A stretch of 64,000 nucleotides of DNA, taken from Bacteroidota bacterium (GTDB lineage Bacteria > Bacteroidota > Bacteroidia > Flavobacteriales_D > Sanyastnellaceae). Shown in pieces: positions 35,667 through 43,816 of this stretch; the first letter of the stretch is position 1; each line of letters begins with the position of its first letter. The stretch spans positions 62,001 through 126,000 of the forward strand of contig JAQBTQ010000002.1 in the NCBI GenBank assembly GCA_027624855.1. The letters are read 5' to 3'. The position numbers and the translations under genes were made by a program. Under the pieces are notes generated by a model. The model was given only the letters and a program-made list of their open reading frames with translations, was not told the DNA's origin and searched no databases.

Positions 35667-35748
35667 CGTAAGTGGAATTGGCAATTCCCACCGAAAGTTT
35701 CACAAATTCTGGGCGTTCCGACGACGCTCGCCAGGCAACTCGACTTGA

Positions 35749-37281
35749 TCAGTGACGGAAATGACGCACACCCGTCATGTACATGGCGATGCCGTTTTCA
35801 TTGCAGCAATCAATGCTCAACTGGTCTTTTACCGAGCCACCTGGCTGAATGACCGCAATAATTCCTGCCTCGTGTGCCAATTCAACACAATCCGGAAAGG
35901 GGAAAAATGCATCAGAGGCCATTACCGCATTGTTCAAATCCATACCAAATGCTTTCGCCTTGATCACCGCCTGCTTTAGCGCATCCACACGGCTGGTTTG
36001 ACCTGTTCCACTTGCCATCAGTTGCTTATTCTTCGCGAAAACGATGGTGTTTGATCGGGTATGCTTGGCAAGCTTCATCGCAAAAATTAAATCTTCTATT
36101 GCTGGAGCGCTAGCTGAAGTTTTCGTGACCAATTTCAAGTCACCTTCTTGTTCTGTCTTCGAATCAGATTCTTGAACCAGATAACCATTCAATGCAGATC
36201 GGGTTGTCACCGATGGCCATTCGCAAGGTTTTTGAACCAAGAGAATTCGATTTTTCTTTGATTGCAAAACTTCAAGCGCTTTAGGATCAAATCCTGGCGC
36301 AATGGCTACTTCAAAGAATAATTCGTTCATCGATTTGGCGGTCGATTCATCGATTGGCCGATTGCAAATGAGTACACCTCCGAACGCTGAAACGGGGTCT
36401 CCCGCCAATGCGTCATTCCATGCATCTGACAGGTTGCTGCGGGTGGATAAACCGCAGGCATTGTTGTGCTTCAATACGGCAAAAGTGGGTTCGTCATTTT
36501 CAAATTCGCGCATCAATTGAACGGCAGCATCGATGTCCAATAGGTTGTTGTAGGACAACGGTTTTCCATGCAGTTGATCAAAAAGACGATCCAAATCACC
36601 AAAGAATCGCCCTGCTTGATGAGGATTTTCTCCGTACCTGAGCGTCTTGGAATTGGTTTCGGATCGATTTAAGACATCCACGCTCAATCCTCCATTCATC
36701 CATTCGTGGATTTTGCTGTCGTAATGGGCGCTGACTCGAAATGCTTGGGTCGCGAGCGTTTTGCGTTCCTCGAGGGTCGTAATTCCCTCGCCATTTTCAA
36801 GCAGGTCGAACAATGTTTGGTATTGGTCTTGGCTCGAAACAATGACGACGTCTTTGAAATTTTTCGCTGCGGCGCGAATCAAGGAGATGCCGCCAATATC
36901 AATTTTCTCGATGATTTCATCATGGCTTGCACCTGCAGCAACGGTAGCTTCAAATGGATACAGGTCGACGATGACCAAGTCAATGGCCGGCAATTCGAAT
37001 TCTTCCATTTGTGCAACATCATCTGCATAGTCACGCCGGTTCAGGATTCCACCAAAAACTTTTGGGTGCAATGTTTTGACCCGACCACCGAGGATACTCG
37101 GATAGTTCGTGACATCTTCTACCGGAATGACCTCGGCACCCAATGATTCAATTGCGGTTTGTGTTCCTCCCGTGGAGTACAAGGTTACACCGAGTCGTTG
37201 AAGCTGTTGGACGATGGGTTCCAATCCATCTTTGTGAAATACGGAAATGAGGGCGGACTGAATGCGTCGTGGAGCGGTCAT
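35749..37281 (-). CDS. purH: Bifunctional AICAR transformylase / IMP cyclohydrolase
   Basis: Last two steps of purine synthesis, 510 residues. The N-terminal cyclohydrolase domain begins RIQSALISVFHKDGLEPIVQQL and contains LYSTGGTQ and GRVKTLHPKVFGGIL; the transformylase domain includes LRYGENPHQAG, VLKHNNACGLS and SDAFFPFPDCVELA. The start at 37281 matches the family N-terminus; an in-frame extension of 44 residues upstream was rejected. It sits directly upstream of mreB with a 127-base gap, a neighbourhood typical of Bacteroidetes. Confidence 0.96.
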   Translation of the reverse strand: MTAPRRIQSALISVFHKDGLEPIVQQLQRLGVTLYSTGGTQTAIESLGAEVIPVEDVTNYPSILGGRVKTLHPKVFGGILNRRDYADDVAQMEEFELPAIDLVIVDLYPFEATVAAGASHDEIIEKIDIGGISLIRAAAKNFKDVVIVSSQDQYQTLFDLLENGEGITTLEERKTLATQAFRVSAHYDSKIHEWMNGGLSVDVLNRSETNSKTLRYGENPHQAGRFFGDLDRLFDQLHGKPLSYNNLLDIDAAVQLMREFENDEPTFAVLKHNNACGLSTRSNLSDAWNDALAGDPVSAFGGVLICNRPIDESTAKSMNELFFEVAIAPGFDPKALEVLQSKKNRILLVQKPCEWPSVTTRSALNGYLVQESDSKTEQEGDLKLVTKTSASAPAIEDLIFAMKLAKHTRSNTIVFAKNKQLMASGTGQTSRVDALKQAVIKAKAFGMDLNNAVMASDAFFPFPDCVELAHEAGIIAVIQPGGSVKDQLSIDCCNENGIAMYMTGVRHFRH

Positions 37282-37314
37282 GAAAGATTGGTTAAGGCGG
37301 CGAAAATGAAAGGA

Positions 37315-37322
37315 CAAAATTA
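37315..37322 (-). promoter_or_regulatory. -7 box upstream of purH
   Basis: TAATTTTG on the reverse strand, perfect TAnnTTTG, 33 bases before the purH start. No TTG partner at the usual distance. The gap to the divergent permease gene is 95 bases, so both promoters share it. Confidence 0.4.
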
Positions 37323-37364
37323 CAATTAAAGTTTGACTAACAGGGAAGGATGGACGGAAGGAAT

Positions 37365-37372
37365 TAGCTTTG
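37365..37372 (+). promoter_or_regulatory. -7 box directly before the ABC permease gene
   Basis: TAGCTTTG, perfect TAnnTTTG, ending four bases before the ATG at 37377. No suitable -33 element: the nearest TTTG is 29 bases upstream. One of the start-abutting boxes listed in the findings. Confidence 0.5.
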
Positions 37373-37376
37373 TTCC

Positions 37377-38618
37377 ATGTTGTGGTTTCGATTGATTCTG
37401 GAAAGTTTTGCATTCGCTTGGACGGCGATTGTGACGAATCGATTGCGCACCTTTTTATCCCTCCTTGGAGTCATGGTAGGGATTTTTATGATTACGGCAG
37501 TTTTTGCAGTTGTCGATTCCCTGGAAGACGGATTGAAGGGAACGTTCAATATGTTGGACGATGAAGTTCTATTTATCCAGAAATGGCCTTGGGCCTTTGA
37601 CGAAGATTATCCCTGGTGGAAATATGTGCAACGTCGTGAGGTCAGCTTGGGCGATGCTGAACTGCTAGAGGAGCGGTTGACTCAAGCGAAAAAAGTCGTT
37701 TTTCAAGCAAAAACACAACTCGCTTTGGAATCACAAAACAGCCGCATGGATGGGGTAGGCATCGTCGCTGCTTCTGAAGGATACGAGGATGTTATTTCAT
37801 TGGACATCGCTGAAGGCCGCTATTTTTCCCCCATGGAGGAGGCTGGTGGACGAGCGGTCGCCATTGTCGGTCATGACGTAGCGGTTGAATTGACAGGAGA
37901 CCCAAAAGCCATCGGGAAATTCATCGAGGCCAAAGGCCAAAGGCTTGAAATCGTTGGGGTCTTCGCCCAGCAGGGGACCTCTGTCATCAATGAGGGATTC
38001 GACCGAGCGGCAATCATCCCTGCCAAATTTGGTCATCGGGTGATGGATTTTGACTTTGGAACGAGCATCATGGTGAAGCCCAAGGACGGGGTTTCAACGG
38101 CAGAGCTTTCAGATGAAATTGTTCAGCATTTCAGGTCGGTTCGTAGGCTTCGTCCGCGTGAAGAGGATGATTTCTCAATCAATCAAATCGATATGCTCAC
38201 CTCAATATTGGATAACATCTTTGCCCAAGTTGAATACGGTGGTTGGTTTATTGGAATTTTTGCAATTCTTGTCGGCTGTTTTAGCATTGCCAATATCATG
38301 TTTGTCAGTGTGAGAGAGCGGACAAAAATCATCGGAGTTCAAAAAGCGATTGGCGCCAAATCCAGTTTTATCATGTTGCAATTCCTGTTTGAAGCCATTG
38401 CACTTTGCGTCATTGGAGCGCTGGTTGCCTTGTTAACCATTCAGTTGATTGTCTTGATTTTGAACCAAGTGGACATCGGATTCGTGCTGAACGTACATTT
38501 CTCAAGAATTGCGATTGCCCTCGCTGTAGCGGTGACTTCTGGTCTGGTGGCGGGACTTGCTCCCGCCAAGCGCGCGGCCCAAATGGAACCTGTAGATGCA
38601 ATGAGATCCAATGGCTGA
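37377..38618 (+). CDS. ABC transporter permease, MacB/FtsX type
   Basis: Inner-membrane permease of 413 residues with the MacB layout: one span near residues 25-47, a long periplasmic domain at about 50-275 (including IAEGRYFSPMEEAGGRAVAIVGHDVAVEL), and three C-terminal spans at about 280-400. The hallmark tail GLAPAKRAAQMEPVDAMRSNG is present. No ATPase gene is adjacent, so its partner must be elsewhere. Members export macrolides, peptides or lipoproteins, or act in mechanotransmission; the substrate here is unknown. The 3' end overlaps rfbD by eight bases. Confidence 0.88.
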   Translation: MLWFRLILESFAFAWTAIVTNRLRTFLSLLGVMVGIFMITAVFAVVDSLEDGLKGTFNMLDDEVLFIQKWPWAFDEDYPWWKYVQRREVSLGDAELLEERLTQAKKVVFQAKTQLALESQNSRMDGVGIVAASEGYEDVISLDIAEGRYFSPMEEAGGRAVAIVGHDVAVELTGDPKAIGKFIEAKGQRLEIVGVFAQQGTSVINEGFDRAAIIPAKFGHRVMDFDFGTSIMVKPKDGVSTAELSDEIVQHFRSVRRLRPREEDDFSINQIDMLTSILDNIFAQVEYGGWFIGIFAILVGCFSIANIMFVSVRERTKIIGVQKAIGAKSSFIMLQFLFEAIALCVIGALVALLTIQLIVLILNQVDIGFVLNVHFSRIAIALAVAVTSGLVAGLAPAKRAAQMEPVDAMRSNG

Positions 38619-39507
38619 GCAAACCCCTGCAAATTCAAGTTATCGTAAAGTACTGGTCACGGGCGCCAATGGTCAGCTGGGTTCAAGGTTGACTGAATTG
38701 GGCCAAAAACCGGGGTTGCATTGGGTTGGCTATGGCCGTCCAGAATTGGATATCACGGATGAAGAACGGGTCGGAAAAGTACTCGACCGGGAACGCCCTG
38801 ATGTGCTGGTGAATGCCGCTGCTTACACGGCCGTCGATCGGGCAGAGGAAGAACCCAAATTGGCCCATCAAATCAATGCGATTGGTCCAGCTGTTTTGGC
38901 AAAAGCTTGCGCAGAACGAGGGATATCATTCATTCACATCAGTACAGATTATGTTTTTGACGGAGCACAACATCGCGCATACTTGGTTGCTGATGAACCC
39001 AATCCTCAAGGGGTCTATGCCCGGTCCAAAAGAGCAGGTGAGTTGAACGTGGAAAAGGCATTTGAAAGATGCCGTGAAGCGAGTTGGTGGATTATTCGAG
39101 TGGCCTGGCTCTATGATGTTCGAGGCAAAAACTTTTTCCGAACCATGGTCCAATTGGGCGAATCGGGAAAGTCCCTGCGCGTGGTCGACGATCAATTTGG
39201 AGCACCAAATGCGGCACGTCCTTTTGCTTCAACAATCGAGCGGTTAATCCAAAATTTGGAAACGGTACCCAGTGGCTATTGGCATTACAGCACGGAAGGA
39301 CCAACCTCATGGTTCGAATTTGCCAAAGCCATCTTTGCGTTGAAGGGATTGGAAGTTGATTTGAGACCTTGCACGTCAGCTGACTACCCCACTGCCGCTC
39401 CTCGGCCTAAATTTTCGTACTTAGATGGTCAATACTTTGCGGAAGTGTTAAGGGTTGAAAGGGTGCATTGGGAGCAAGAACTAGAGCAAGAATTAAAAGA
39501 GAATTGA
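38611..39507 (+). CDS. rfbD: dTDP-4-dehydrorhamnose reductase
   Basis: Final step of dTDP-L-rhamnose synthesis, NADPH-dependent, 298 residues. An extended SDR fold: the nucleotide-binding GANGQLGSRL near residue 18, NAAAYTAVDRAEEEP, ISTDYVFDG, and the catalytic YARSK. The start lies inside the end of the permease gene. Followed after six bases by a phosphohexomutase, so sugar-nucleotide supply genes are paired here, while rfbA is 14 kb upstream and rfbB/rfbC are absent from the window. Confidence 0.93.
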   Translation: MAEQTPANSSYRKVLVTGANGQLGSRLTELGQKPGLHWVGYGRPELDITDEERVGKVLDRERPDVLVNAAAYTAVDRAEEEPKLAHQINAIGPAVLAKACAERGISFIHISTDYVFDGAQHRAYLVADEPNPQGVYARSKRAGELNVEKAFERCREASWWIIRVAWLYDVRGKNFFRTMVQLGESGKSLRVVDDQFGAPNAARPFASTIERLIQNLETVPSGYWHYSTEGPTSWFEFAKAIFALKGLEVDLRPCTSADYPTAAPRPKFSYLDGQYFAEVLRVERVHWEQELEQELKEN

Positions 39508-39513
39508 GTTATA

Positions 39514-41271
39514 ATGAGTTCGACTGATTCAAAAGAAGCGGCATTAAATCGTGCGAAGCGATGGGCCCAAGAGCCTTATGATTTTGAAACAAGGGCACAA
39601 GTGCAAGCGCTGATTGATGAGCTTGGAGAAGAATTGATTGAGTCTTTTTACACCGATTTGGAATTTGGAACAGGGGGATTACGCGGACTCATGGGACCGG
39701 GAACCAATCGGATGAATAAATACACGGTTGCCCAGGCTACCCAAGGTCTTGCGGATTATATCAAAAAGGCTGACCCAACATCCGGTTCGATAGCCATTGC
39801 ACATGATTCCAGAAATAACAGTGCTCATTTTGCTCAAGTGGCTGCGGAAGTCATGGCGGGTAACGGAATCAACGTTTACATTTTTGATGCCCTCAGACCC
39901 ACTCCACAATTATCCTTCACCGTCCGGCATTTGCGATGTACTGCAGGAATTGTAATCACAGCGAGTCACAATCCAAAGGAATACAACGGTTATAAGGTGT
40001 ATTGGAATGATGGTGGGCAAATTGTTCCGCCTCATGACGCCAACATCATCCAATGCGTCAGAAGTGTTTCGAATCCTGCTCAAGTGCAATGGGGAGATGA
40101 ACTGACCGCAAAAGAACGGATCCACTGGCTAAGTGGATCTGATGATCAACCATACCACAACGCAGTTTTAAATCTGCGATTGAGCGAAGACTTACGTCAG
40201 AGCGGATCGGATTTGAGTATCGTCTACACGCCTTTGCACGGTACCGGGTCGGTATCAGTCATTCCTGTTTTGCAGGCTGCAGGATTTCGAGCCGTTCACG
40301 TCGTTGAGAACCAGCGCGAACCGGACGGTGACTTTCCAACGGTGCACAGCCCAAACCCAGAGGAGGGGGCGGCCCTTTCAGCGGCGATAGAACTGGCGAA
40401 AACCGTCGGGGCGCAGTTGGTCCTTGGCACGGATCCTGATTCCGATCGAGTTGGAATTGCCGTTCCTGACACGTTCGGAACTTGGCGATTGCTGAATGGG
40501 AATGAGACCGGAGCGCTCCTGACGGACTATGTTGTCACTGAGAAGGCTCGATTGGGTCAGTTGATGCCAGGAGATTTTGTCGCAAAAACAATCGTTACAT
40601 CAGACTTGATGGCTATGATTGGAAGTGCAGCAGAATTAGACGTCTATGAGACACTGACCGGCTTCAAATGGATTGCCGACGTGATCAGACAAAAGGAAGG
40701 CAAAGGCAAGTTCATTGTAGGGGGCGAGGAGAGTTATGGTTATATGATTGGTGATGAGGTTCGTGATAAGGATGCCGTAGCCGCAGCTTGCATGCTCTGC
40801 GAATTGACGCATGAATCCAATCGCCAAGGCACGGATTTGTTGGGGAAGCTTCGTGAAATTCACTCCAAACATGGAGCTTTTAAGGAAGCCCTCGTTTCAT
40901 TGACAAAACATGGGCGAACTGGAAAGGAAGAAATTGCAGCGATGATGGAGCGGTTTCGCTCTGAGCCGCCAACGGATTTCATTGGAGAATCCGTAACGGA
41001 AGTGCGGGATTATCGAACTGGAGAAATTCGGCACTTGCCGAGCGGAAAAATCACAACCATCGATTTGCCATCATCCAATGTGGTCCAATTCAAAACGGCA
41101 AATCAAACCATCGTCACCGCTCGACCAAGTGGCACAGAGCCCAAAATTAAATTTTATTTTTCTGTACGAATGGCCCCAGAGTCATGGGAGCAATTTGGCG
41201 GATACGATGGAGCGATGGATGAGTTGGAGCAAAGATTAATTCGACTCAAACAACAGCTGGCCGTCTCCTAA
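39514..41271 (+). CDS. Phospho-sugar mutase (phosphoglucomutase/phosphomannomutase)
   Basis: Interconverts hexose 1- and 6-phosphates, 585 residues, the length of the large Bacteroidetes/Bacillus-type enzymes. The phosphoserine loop is TASHNPKEYNGYKVYW; the metal-binding loop is GTDPDSDRVGIAV; the sugar-binding loop is GGEESYGYMIGDEVRDKDAV; and the phosphate-binding loop near the end is ARPSGTEPKIKFYF. Glucose versus mannose preference cannot be decided by eye. It follows rfbD by six bases and overlaps the convergent cvpA gene by four bases. Confidence 0.92.
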   Translation: MSSTDSKEAALNRAKRWAQEPYDFETRAQVQALIDELGEELIESFYTDLEFGTGGLRGLMGPGTNRMNKYTVAQATQGLADYIKKADPTSGSIAIAHDSRNNSAHFAQVAAEVMAGNGINVYIFDALRPTPQLSFTVRHLRCTAGIVITASHNPKEYNGYKVYWNDGGQIVPPHDANIIQCVRSVSNPAQVQWGDELTAKERIHWLSGSDDQPYHNAVLNLRLSEDLRQSGSDLSIVYTPLHGTGSVSVIPVLQAAGFRAVHVVENQREPDGDFPTVHSPNPEEGAALSAAIELAKTVGAQLVLGTDPDSDRVGIAVPDTFGTWRLLNGNETGALLTDYVVTEKARLGQLMPGDFVAKTIVTSDLMAMIGSAAELDVYETLTGFKWIADVIRQKEGKGKFIVGGEESYGYMIGDEVRDKDAVAAACMLCELTHESNRQGTDLLGKLREIHSKHGAFKEALVSLTKHGRTGKEEIAAMMERFRSEPPTDFIGESVTEVRDYRTGEIRHLPSGKITTIDLPSSNVVQFKTANQTIVTARPSGTEPKIKFYFSVRMAPESWEQFGGYDGAMDELEQRLIRLKQQLAVS

Positions 41272-41831
41272 TCTTTGCTTTCGCGAACAGAATCAATGGC
41301 ATCCTCAATTCGCTCTTCTATCGCATCCAACGGGCTTCTTTTGGTCAATTCTGGAAGCAGAAAATCGGTTGTTTGTTCCATTGAGGGATAGAACAATGAG
41401 TCCTTGAATTGTTCCTTGGGCAGCCACTGTTGGTAGCCCAAAGCGATGTTCATGGCACAGGCAATTGCACTCACAAGTAACCAGCTTTGTCCCAAGCCCA
41501 TGACCATGCCTCCCAATTTATTTACGAGGCTCAAGGACGCCAGATCTACCACTTTTTCGAGCGCTTTGGCAATCATATGAACACCGATTACCACAGCTAA
41601 AAACGTCGTGACAATTGCCATGGTGTTGGTTGTCTGTTCGGACCAATCAAAGGTTTCATGCAACCAAGCGGCTGAAAATGCTGAGAAATGAAATCCCGCG
41701 TATACTCCTAGCCCGAGGGCCACAATGGATGCGACCTTAATGATGAGTCCTTTGCGAAACCCATTGAACATGGACCATGCAAAAACGATTGCTAAACCGA
41801 TATCCAAAGCCACCATTGATTCCAGGTTCAT
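41268..41831 (-). CDS. CvpA family membrane protein
   Basis: Inner-membrane protein of 187 residues with about four spans; the N-terminal ALDIGLAIVFAWSMFNGFRKGLIIKVASIVALGLGVYAGF is the family hallmark. In proteobacteria CvpA is needed for colicin V production and envelope stress resistance; the biochemical role is unknown. The C-terminal 40 residues are charged and cytoplasmic or periplasmic. The start at 41831 was chosen as the first ATG that gives the family N-terminus; another in-frame ATG lies ten codons upstream. Confidence 0.87.
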   Translation of the reverse strand: MNLESMVALDIGLAIVFAWSMFNGFRKGLIIKVASIVALGLGVYAGFHFSAFSAAWLHETFDWSEQTTNTMAIVTTFLAVVIGVHMIAKALEKVVDLASLSLVNKLGGMVMGLGQSWLLVSAIACAMNIALGYQQWLPKEQFKDSLFYPSMEQTTDFLLPELTKRSPLDAIEERIEDAIDSVRESKD

Positions 41832-41885
41832 GAGCGAAAAATAGAAAGAAACCCGGCTCATAGATCAGTTTGGGGTTATGACGGA

Positions 41886-41893
41886 TAACTTTG
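41886..41893 (+). promoter_or_regulatory. -7 box directly before the GNAT gene
   Basis: TAACTTTG, perfect TAnnTTTG, ending four bases before the ATG at 41898. The nearest TTTG upstream (41869-41872) is only 13 bases away, too close for a normal -33 element. Confidence 0.5.
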
Positions 41894-41897
41894 CGTC

Positions 41898-42389
41898 ATG
41901 AGCGAAACAAATCCTGCATTTACCATTCGAAAGGGCACCGCTGAAGATGTCGAAGCGGTACATGGCCTGATTGTCGAATTGGCCATTTATGAGCGCGCGG
42001 GAAATGAGGTCACTAATGATGTCACTCAGCTTCGAGCAGATGGATTCGGGCCGAACGCCATCTATGAATTATGGGTGGCGGAGGTTGGGAACGAAGTCGT
42101 AGGAATGGCCTTGTGGTATGTCAAGTACAGCACCTGGAAAGGGAAATGTGGGTTCCTCGAAGACTTGGTCGTCCGGGAGTCCCATCGAGGATTGGGGATT
42201 GGTAAGTCCTTGTTTTTGGCCGTTGCGCAGGAGTGTGCCCAGCGCAATTTTGGACGGATGGAATGGCAGGTGTTGGACTGGAACGAGCCTGCAATTGCTT
42301 TTTATAAGGGGCTTGGAGCTGAGCTGGACCCAGAATGGCTCAATGGAAAGTTGACCCACGCGGCGCTTCAATCACTCAAGGATGTTTGA
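41898..42389 (+). CDS. GNAT N-acetyltransferase, diamine/spermidine acetyltransferase-like
   Basis: Cytoplasmic acetyl-CoA-dependent acetyltransferase of 163 residues. The acetyl-CoA loop is RGLGIGKSL (about 95-103). The pattern IRKGTAEDVEAVHGLIVELAIYE at the start, then LEDLVVRESHRG and DWNEPAIAFYKGLGAE, resembles the SSAT group that acetylates polyamines or related amines, including the conserved W-N-E-P-x-I-x-F-Y-K segment. The true amine substrate is unknown. It stands alone between divergent cvpA and convergent DUF2795. Confidence 0.85.
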   Translation: MSETNPAFTIRKGTAEDVEAVHGLIVELAIYERAGNEVTNDVTQLRADGFGPNAIYELWVAEVGNEVVGMALWYVKYSTWKGKCGFLEDLVVRESHRGLGIGKSLFLAVAQECAQRNFGRMEWQVLDWNEPAIAFYKGLGAELDPEWLNGKLTHAALQSLKDV

Positions 42390-42392
42390 CTG

Positions 42393-42614
42393 CTAGTATT
42401 CGTCTTCGTTAAAGAAGAAATCTTCTTTACTGGGATAGTCGGGCCAGATGTCTTCGATGGTTTCAAACGCATCGCCTTCGTCTTCCAGTTGTTGTAAGTT
42501 TTCGACTACTTCCAACGGAGCTCCTGTTCGCATGGCGAAATCGATGAGCTCGTCTTTGCTGGCAGGCCAAGGAGCATCTTCAAGGTATGAGGCTAGTTCA
42601 AGTGTCCAATACAT
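42393..42614 (-). CDS. DUF2795 domain protein
   Basis: Small cytoplasmic protein of 73 residues, strongly acidic. I recognise it as the highly conserved Bacteroidetes DUF2795 protein: MYWTLELASYLEDAPWP at the start and DYPSKEDFFFNEDEY at the end. Function is unknown. The gene has its own well-formed promoter. A 20-base palindrome sits inside the last codons (42410-42429). Confidence 0.9.
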   Translation of the reverse strand: MYWTLELASYLEDAPWPASKDELIDFAMRTGAPLEVVENLQQLEDEGDAFETIEDIWPDYPSKEDFFFNEDEY

Positions 42615-42633
42615 GGTAAGCGTCTTCAGCGCG

Positions 42634-42663
42634 CAAAAATAGAAGATTCGCTTTTACATCCAA
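42634..42663 (-). promoter_or_regulatory. Promoter of the DUF2795 gene
   Basis: On the reverse strand TTG (complement at 42661-42663), 19-base spacer, TATTTTTG (complement at 42634-42641): a full match to the Bacteroidetes consensus with ideal spacing. The leader would be about 16 bases. The rest of the 101-base gap before pduO holds nothing I recognise. Confidence 0.75.
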
Positions 42664-42715
42664 GAAAAACTTCAAAAACCATTAAGAATCATACACAAAT
42701 ACGACAAAAATCAGG

Positions 42716-43270
42716 TTAATCTCCTGAATTCCAGGGAATTTCAGGAATGTTAAGGTCTTTGTGCAATGCTCGGCTCCACACAAAAAAGAGGTCGCTTAAT
42801 CGATTCAAATAAGCGATCAATCCTTCGGGTATTTTTTCGCTTCGTGAAAGGGCGATGACCCGACGCTCTGCGCGACGGCAAACCACTCGACATTGATGCG
42901 CATCTGAAATGGCAACATGACCGCCTGGAATCAAGAATTGTTTCAATTCATCGAGTTGATCATTCTTTGCATCCATCCATTCTTCCATGGCCGCAATTCT
43001 CTTTTCAGGGACCCTGGGCAAATGGGTCATCATTTCCGGATCGACGGTGGCGAGGTGGCTCCCCCAAGAAAAAATATCGGATTGTAGGGTGCGCAAAAAA
43101 GGCAAGTCGTTGGATTCAAGAATGATGGGATGCGAACCAAATTTTCCCATGCAGGAGTTCAGTTCATCGAGTGTACCGTAAGCTTCGATTCGGACGGCAT
43201 CTTTATCCAATCGAGATCCTCCGAATAGAGAAGTTGTTCCGTCGTCACCGGTTCGCGTGTAAATGCGCAT
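42716..43270 (-). CDS. pduO: Cob(I)alamin adenosyltransferase, PduO type
   Basis: Adds the adenosyl group to corrinoids to make coenzyme B12, 184 residues. The N-terminal ATP site IYTRTGDDGTTSLFGGSRLDKD is intact, as are YGTLDELNS and the C-terminal signature CRRAERRVIALS...YLNRLSDLFFVWSR. Adenosylcobalamin is the cofactor of methylmalonyl-CoA mutase, and a methylmalonyl-CoA epimerase gene is in this window at 54644, so propionate-type metabolism is a likely use. No cobalamin riboswitch fits in the 74-base gap upstream. Confidence 0.94.
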   Translation of the reverse strand: MRIYTRTGDDGTTSLFGGSRLDKDAVRIEAYGTLDELNSCMGKFGSHPIILESNDLPFLRTLQSDIFSWGSHLATVDPEMMTHLPRVPEKRIAAMEEWMDAKNDQLDELKQFLIPGGHVAISDAHQCRVVCRRAERRVIALSRSEKIPEGLIAYLNRLSDLFFVWSRALHKDLNIPEIPWNSGD

Positions 43271-43286
43271 ATCTGATTCTTTCTGA

Positions 43287-43298
43287 GTAGCAAGCTAC
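43287..43298. promoter_or_regulatory. Short palindrome between divergent pduO and dCMP deaminase genes
   Basis: GTAGC-AA-GCTAC, two five-base arms around a two-base centre, within the 74-base divergent gap. May be an operator or chance. Confidence 0.25.
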
Positions 43299-43317
43299 AA
43301 CGCAACGCCTAGAGACC

Positions 43318-43325
43318 TAACTTTG
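43318..43325 (+). promoter_or_regulatory. -7 box upstream of the dCMP deaminase gene
   Basis: TAACTTTG, perfect TAnnTTTG, 19 bases before the GTG start at 43345. No TTG at the usual -33 position. Confidence 0.45.
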
Positions 43326-43344
43326 TTCAGCAAATTATCGCCTT

Positions 43345-43809
43345 GTGGAGAACACCGCTCTATCATCCAGTGAAATTCAAAAACAACTTCGTTACGATCA
43401 AGCGTACATGCGGATGGCTGTCGAGTGGGCGCAACTCTCACATTGCGTCCGAAAAAAGGTCGGGGCATTGATTGTGAAAGATCGAATGATCATTGCGGAT
43501 GGTTTCAACGGGACTCCCTCAGGTTTCGATAATTCATGCGAAAATGATTTGGGGGAGACGAATTGGTATGTTTTGCATGCAGAAGCCAACGCAATCACCA
43601 AGTTGGCTCGGTCCAATAACAGTGCCGAAGGGGCGACTTTATACATCACGATGTCGCCATGCCGCGAATGTTCAAAGTTGATCCATCAGGTGGGAATCAA
43701 GCGATTGGTGTACCGCGACGAGTACAAAGATCCCCAAGGCCTCGAATTTCTTCGCCAGGCCGGGGTGGAATTGGTTCATTTAGAACAACCCGTGAAATTG
43801 AGAAGTTAA
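43345..43809 (+). CDS. Deoxycytidylate/cytidine deaminase-family protein (ComEB-like)
   Basis: Zinc-dependent deaminase of 154 residues. The zinc ligands and catalytic glutamate are in HAEANAITK and the paired cysteines in PCRECSKLI; the GFNGTPSGFDNSCE segment is typical of dCMP deaminase, which supplies dUMP for dTTP. The start is GTG at 43345, the first start codon in the frame after the promoter; the first internal ATG would cut off conserved sequence. Seven bases separate it from the ctpA gene, so the two likely share a transcript. Confidence 0.9.
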   Translation: MENTALSSSEIQKQLRYDQAYMRMAVEWAQLSHCVRKKVGALIVKDRMIIADGFNGTPSGFDNSCENDLGETNWYVLHAEANAITKLARSNNSAEGATLYITMSPCRECSKLIHQVGIKRLVYRDEYKDPQGLEFLRQAGVELVHLEQPVKLRS

Positions 43810-43816
43810 TCTGTCC

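Noticed and set aside
35749-37413. Long version of purH
   Set aside because: The normal PurH N-terminus starts at 37281; the 44 extra residues look like translated promoter DNA.
43271-43344. Cobalamin riboswitch before pduO
   Set aside because: The gap is 74 bases, too short, and has no B12-box sequence.
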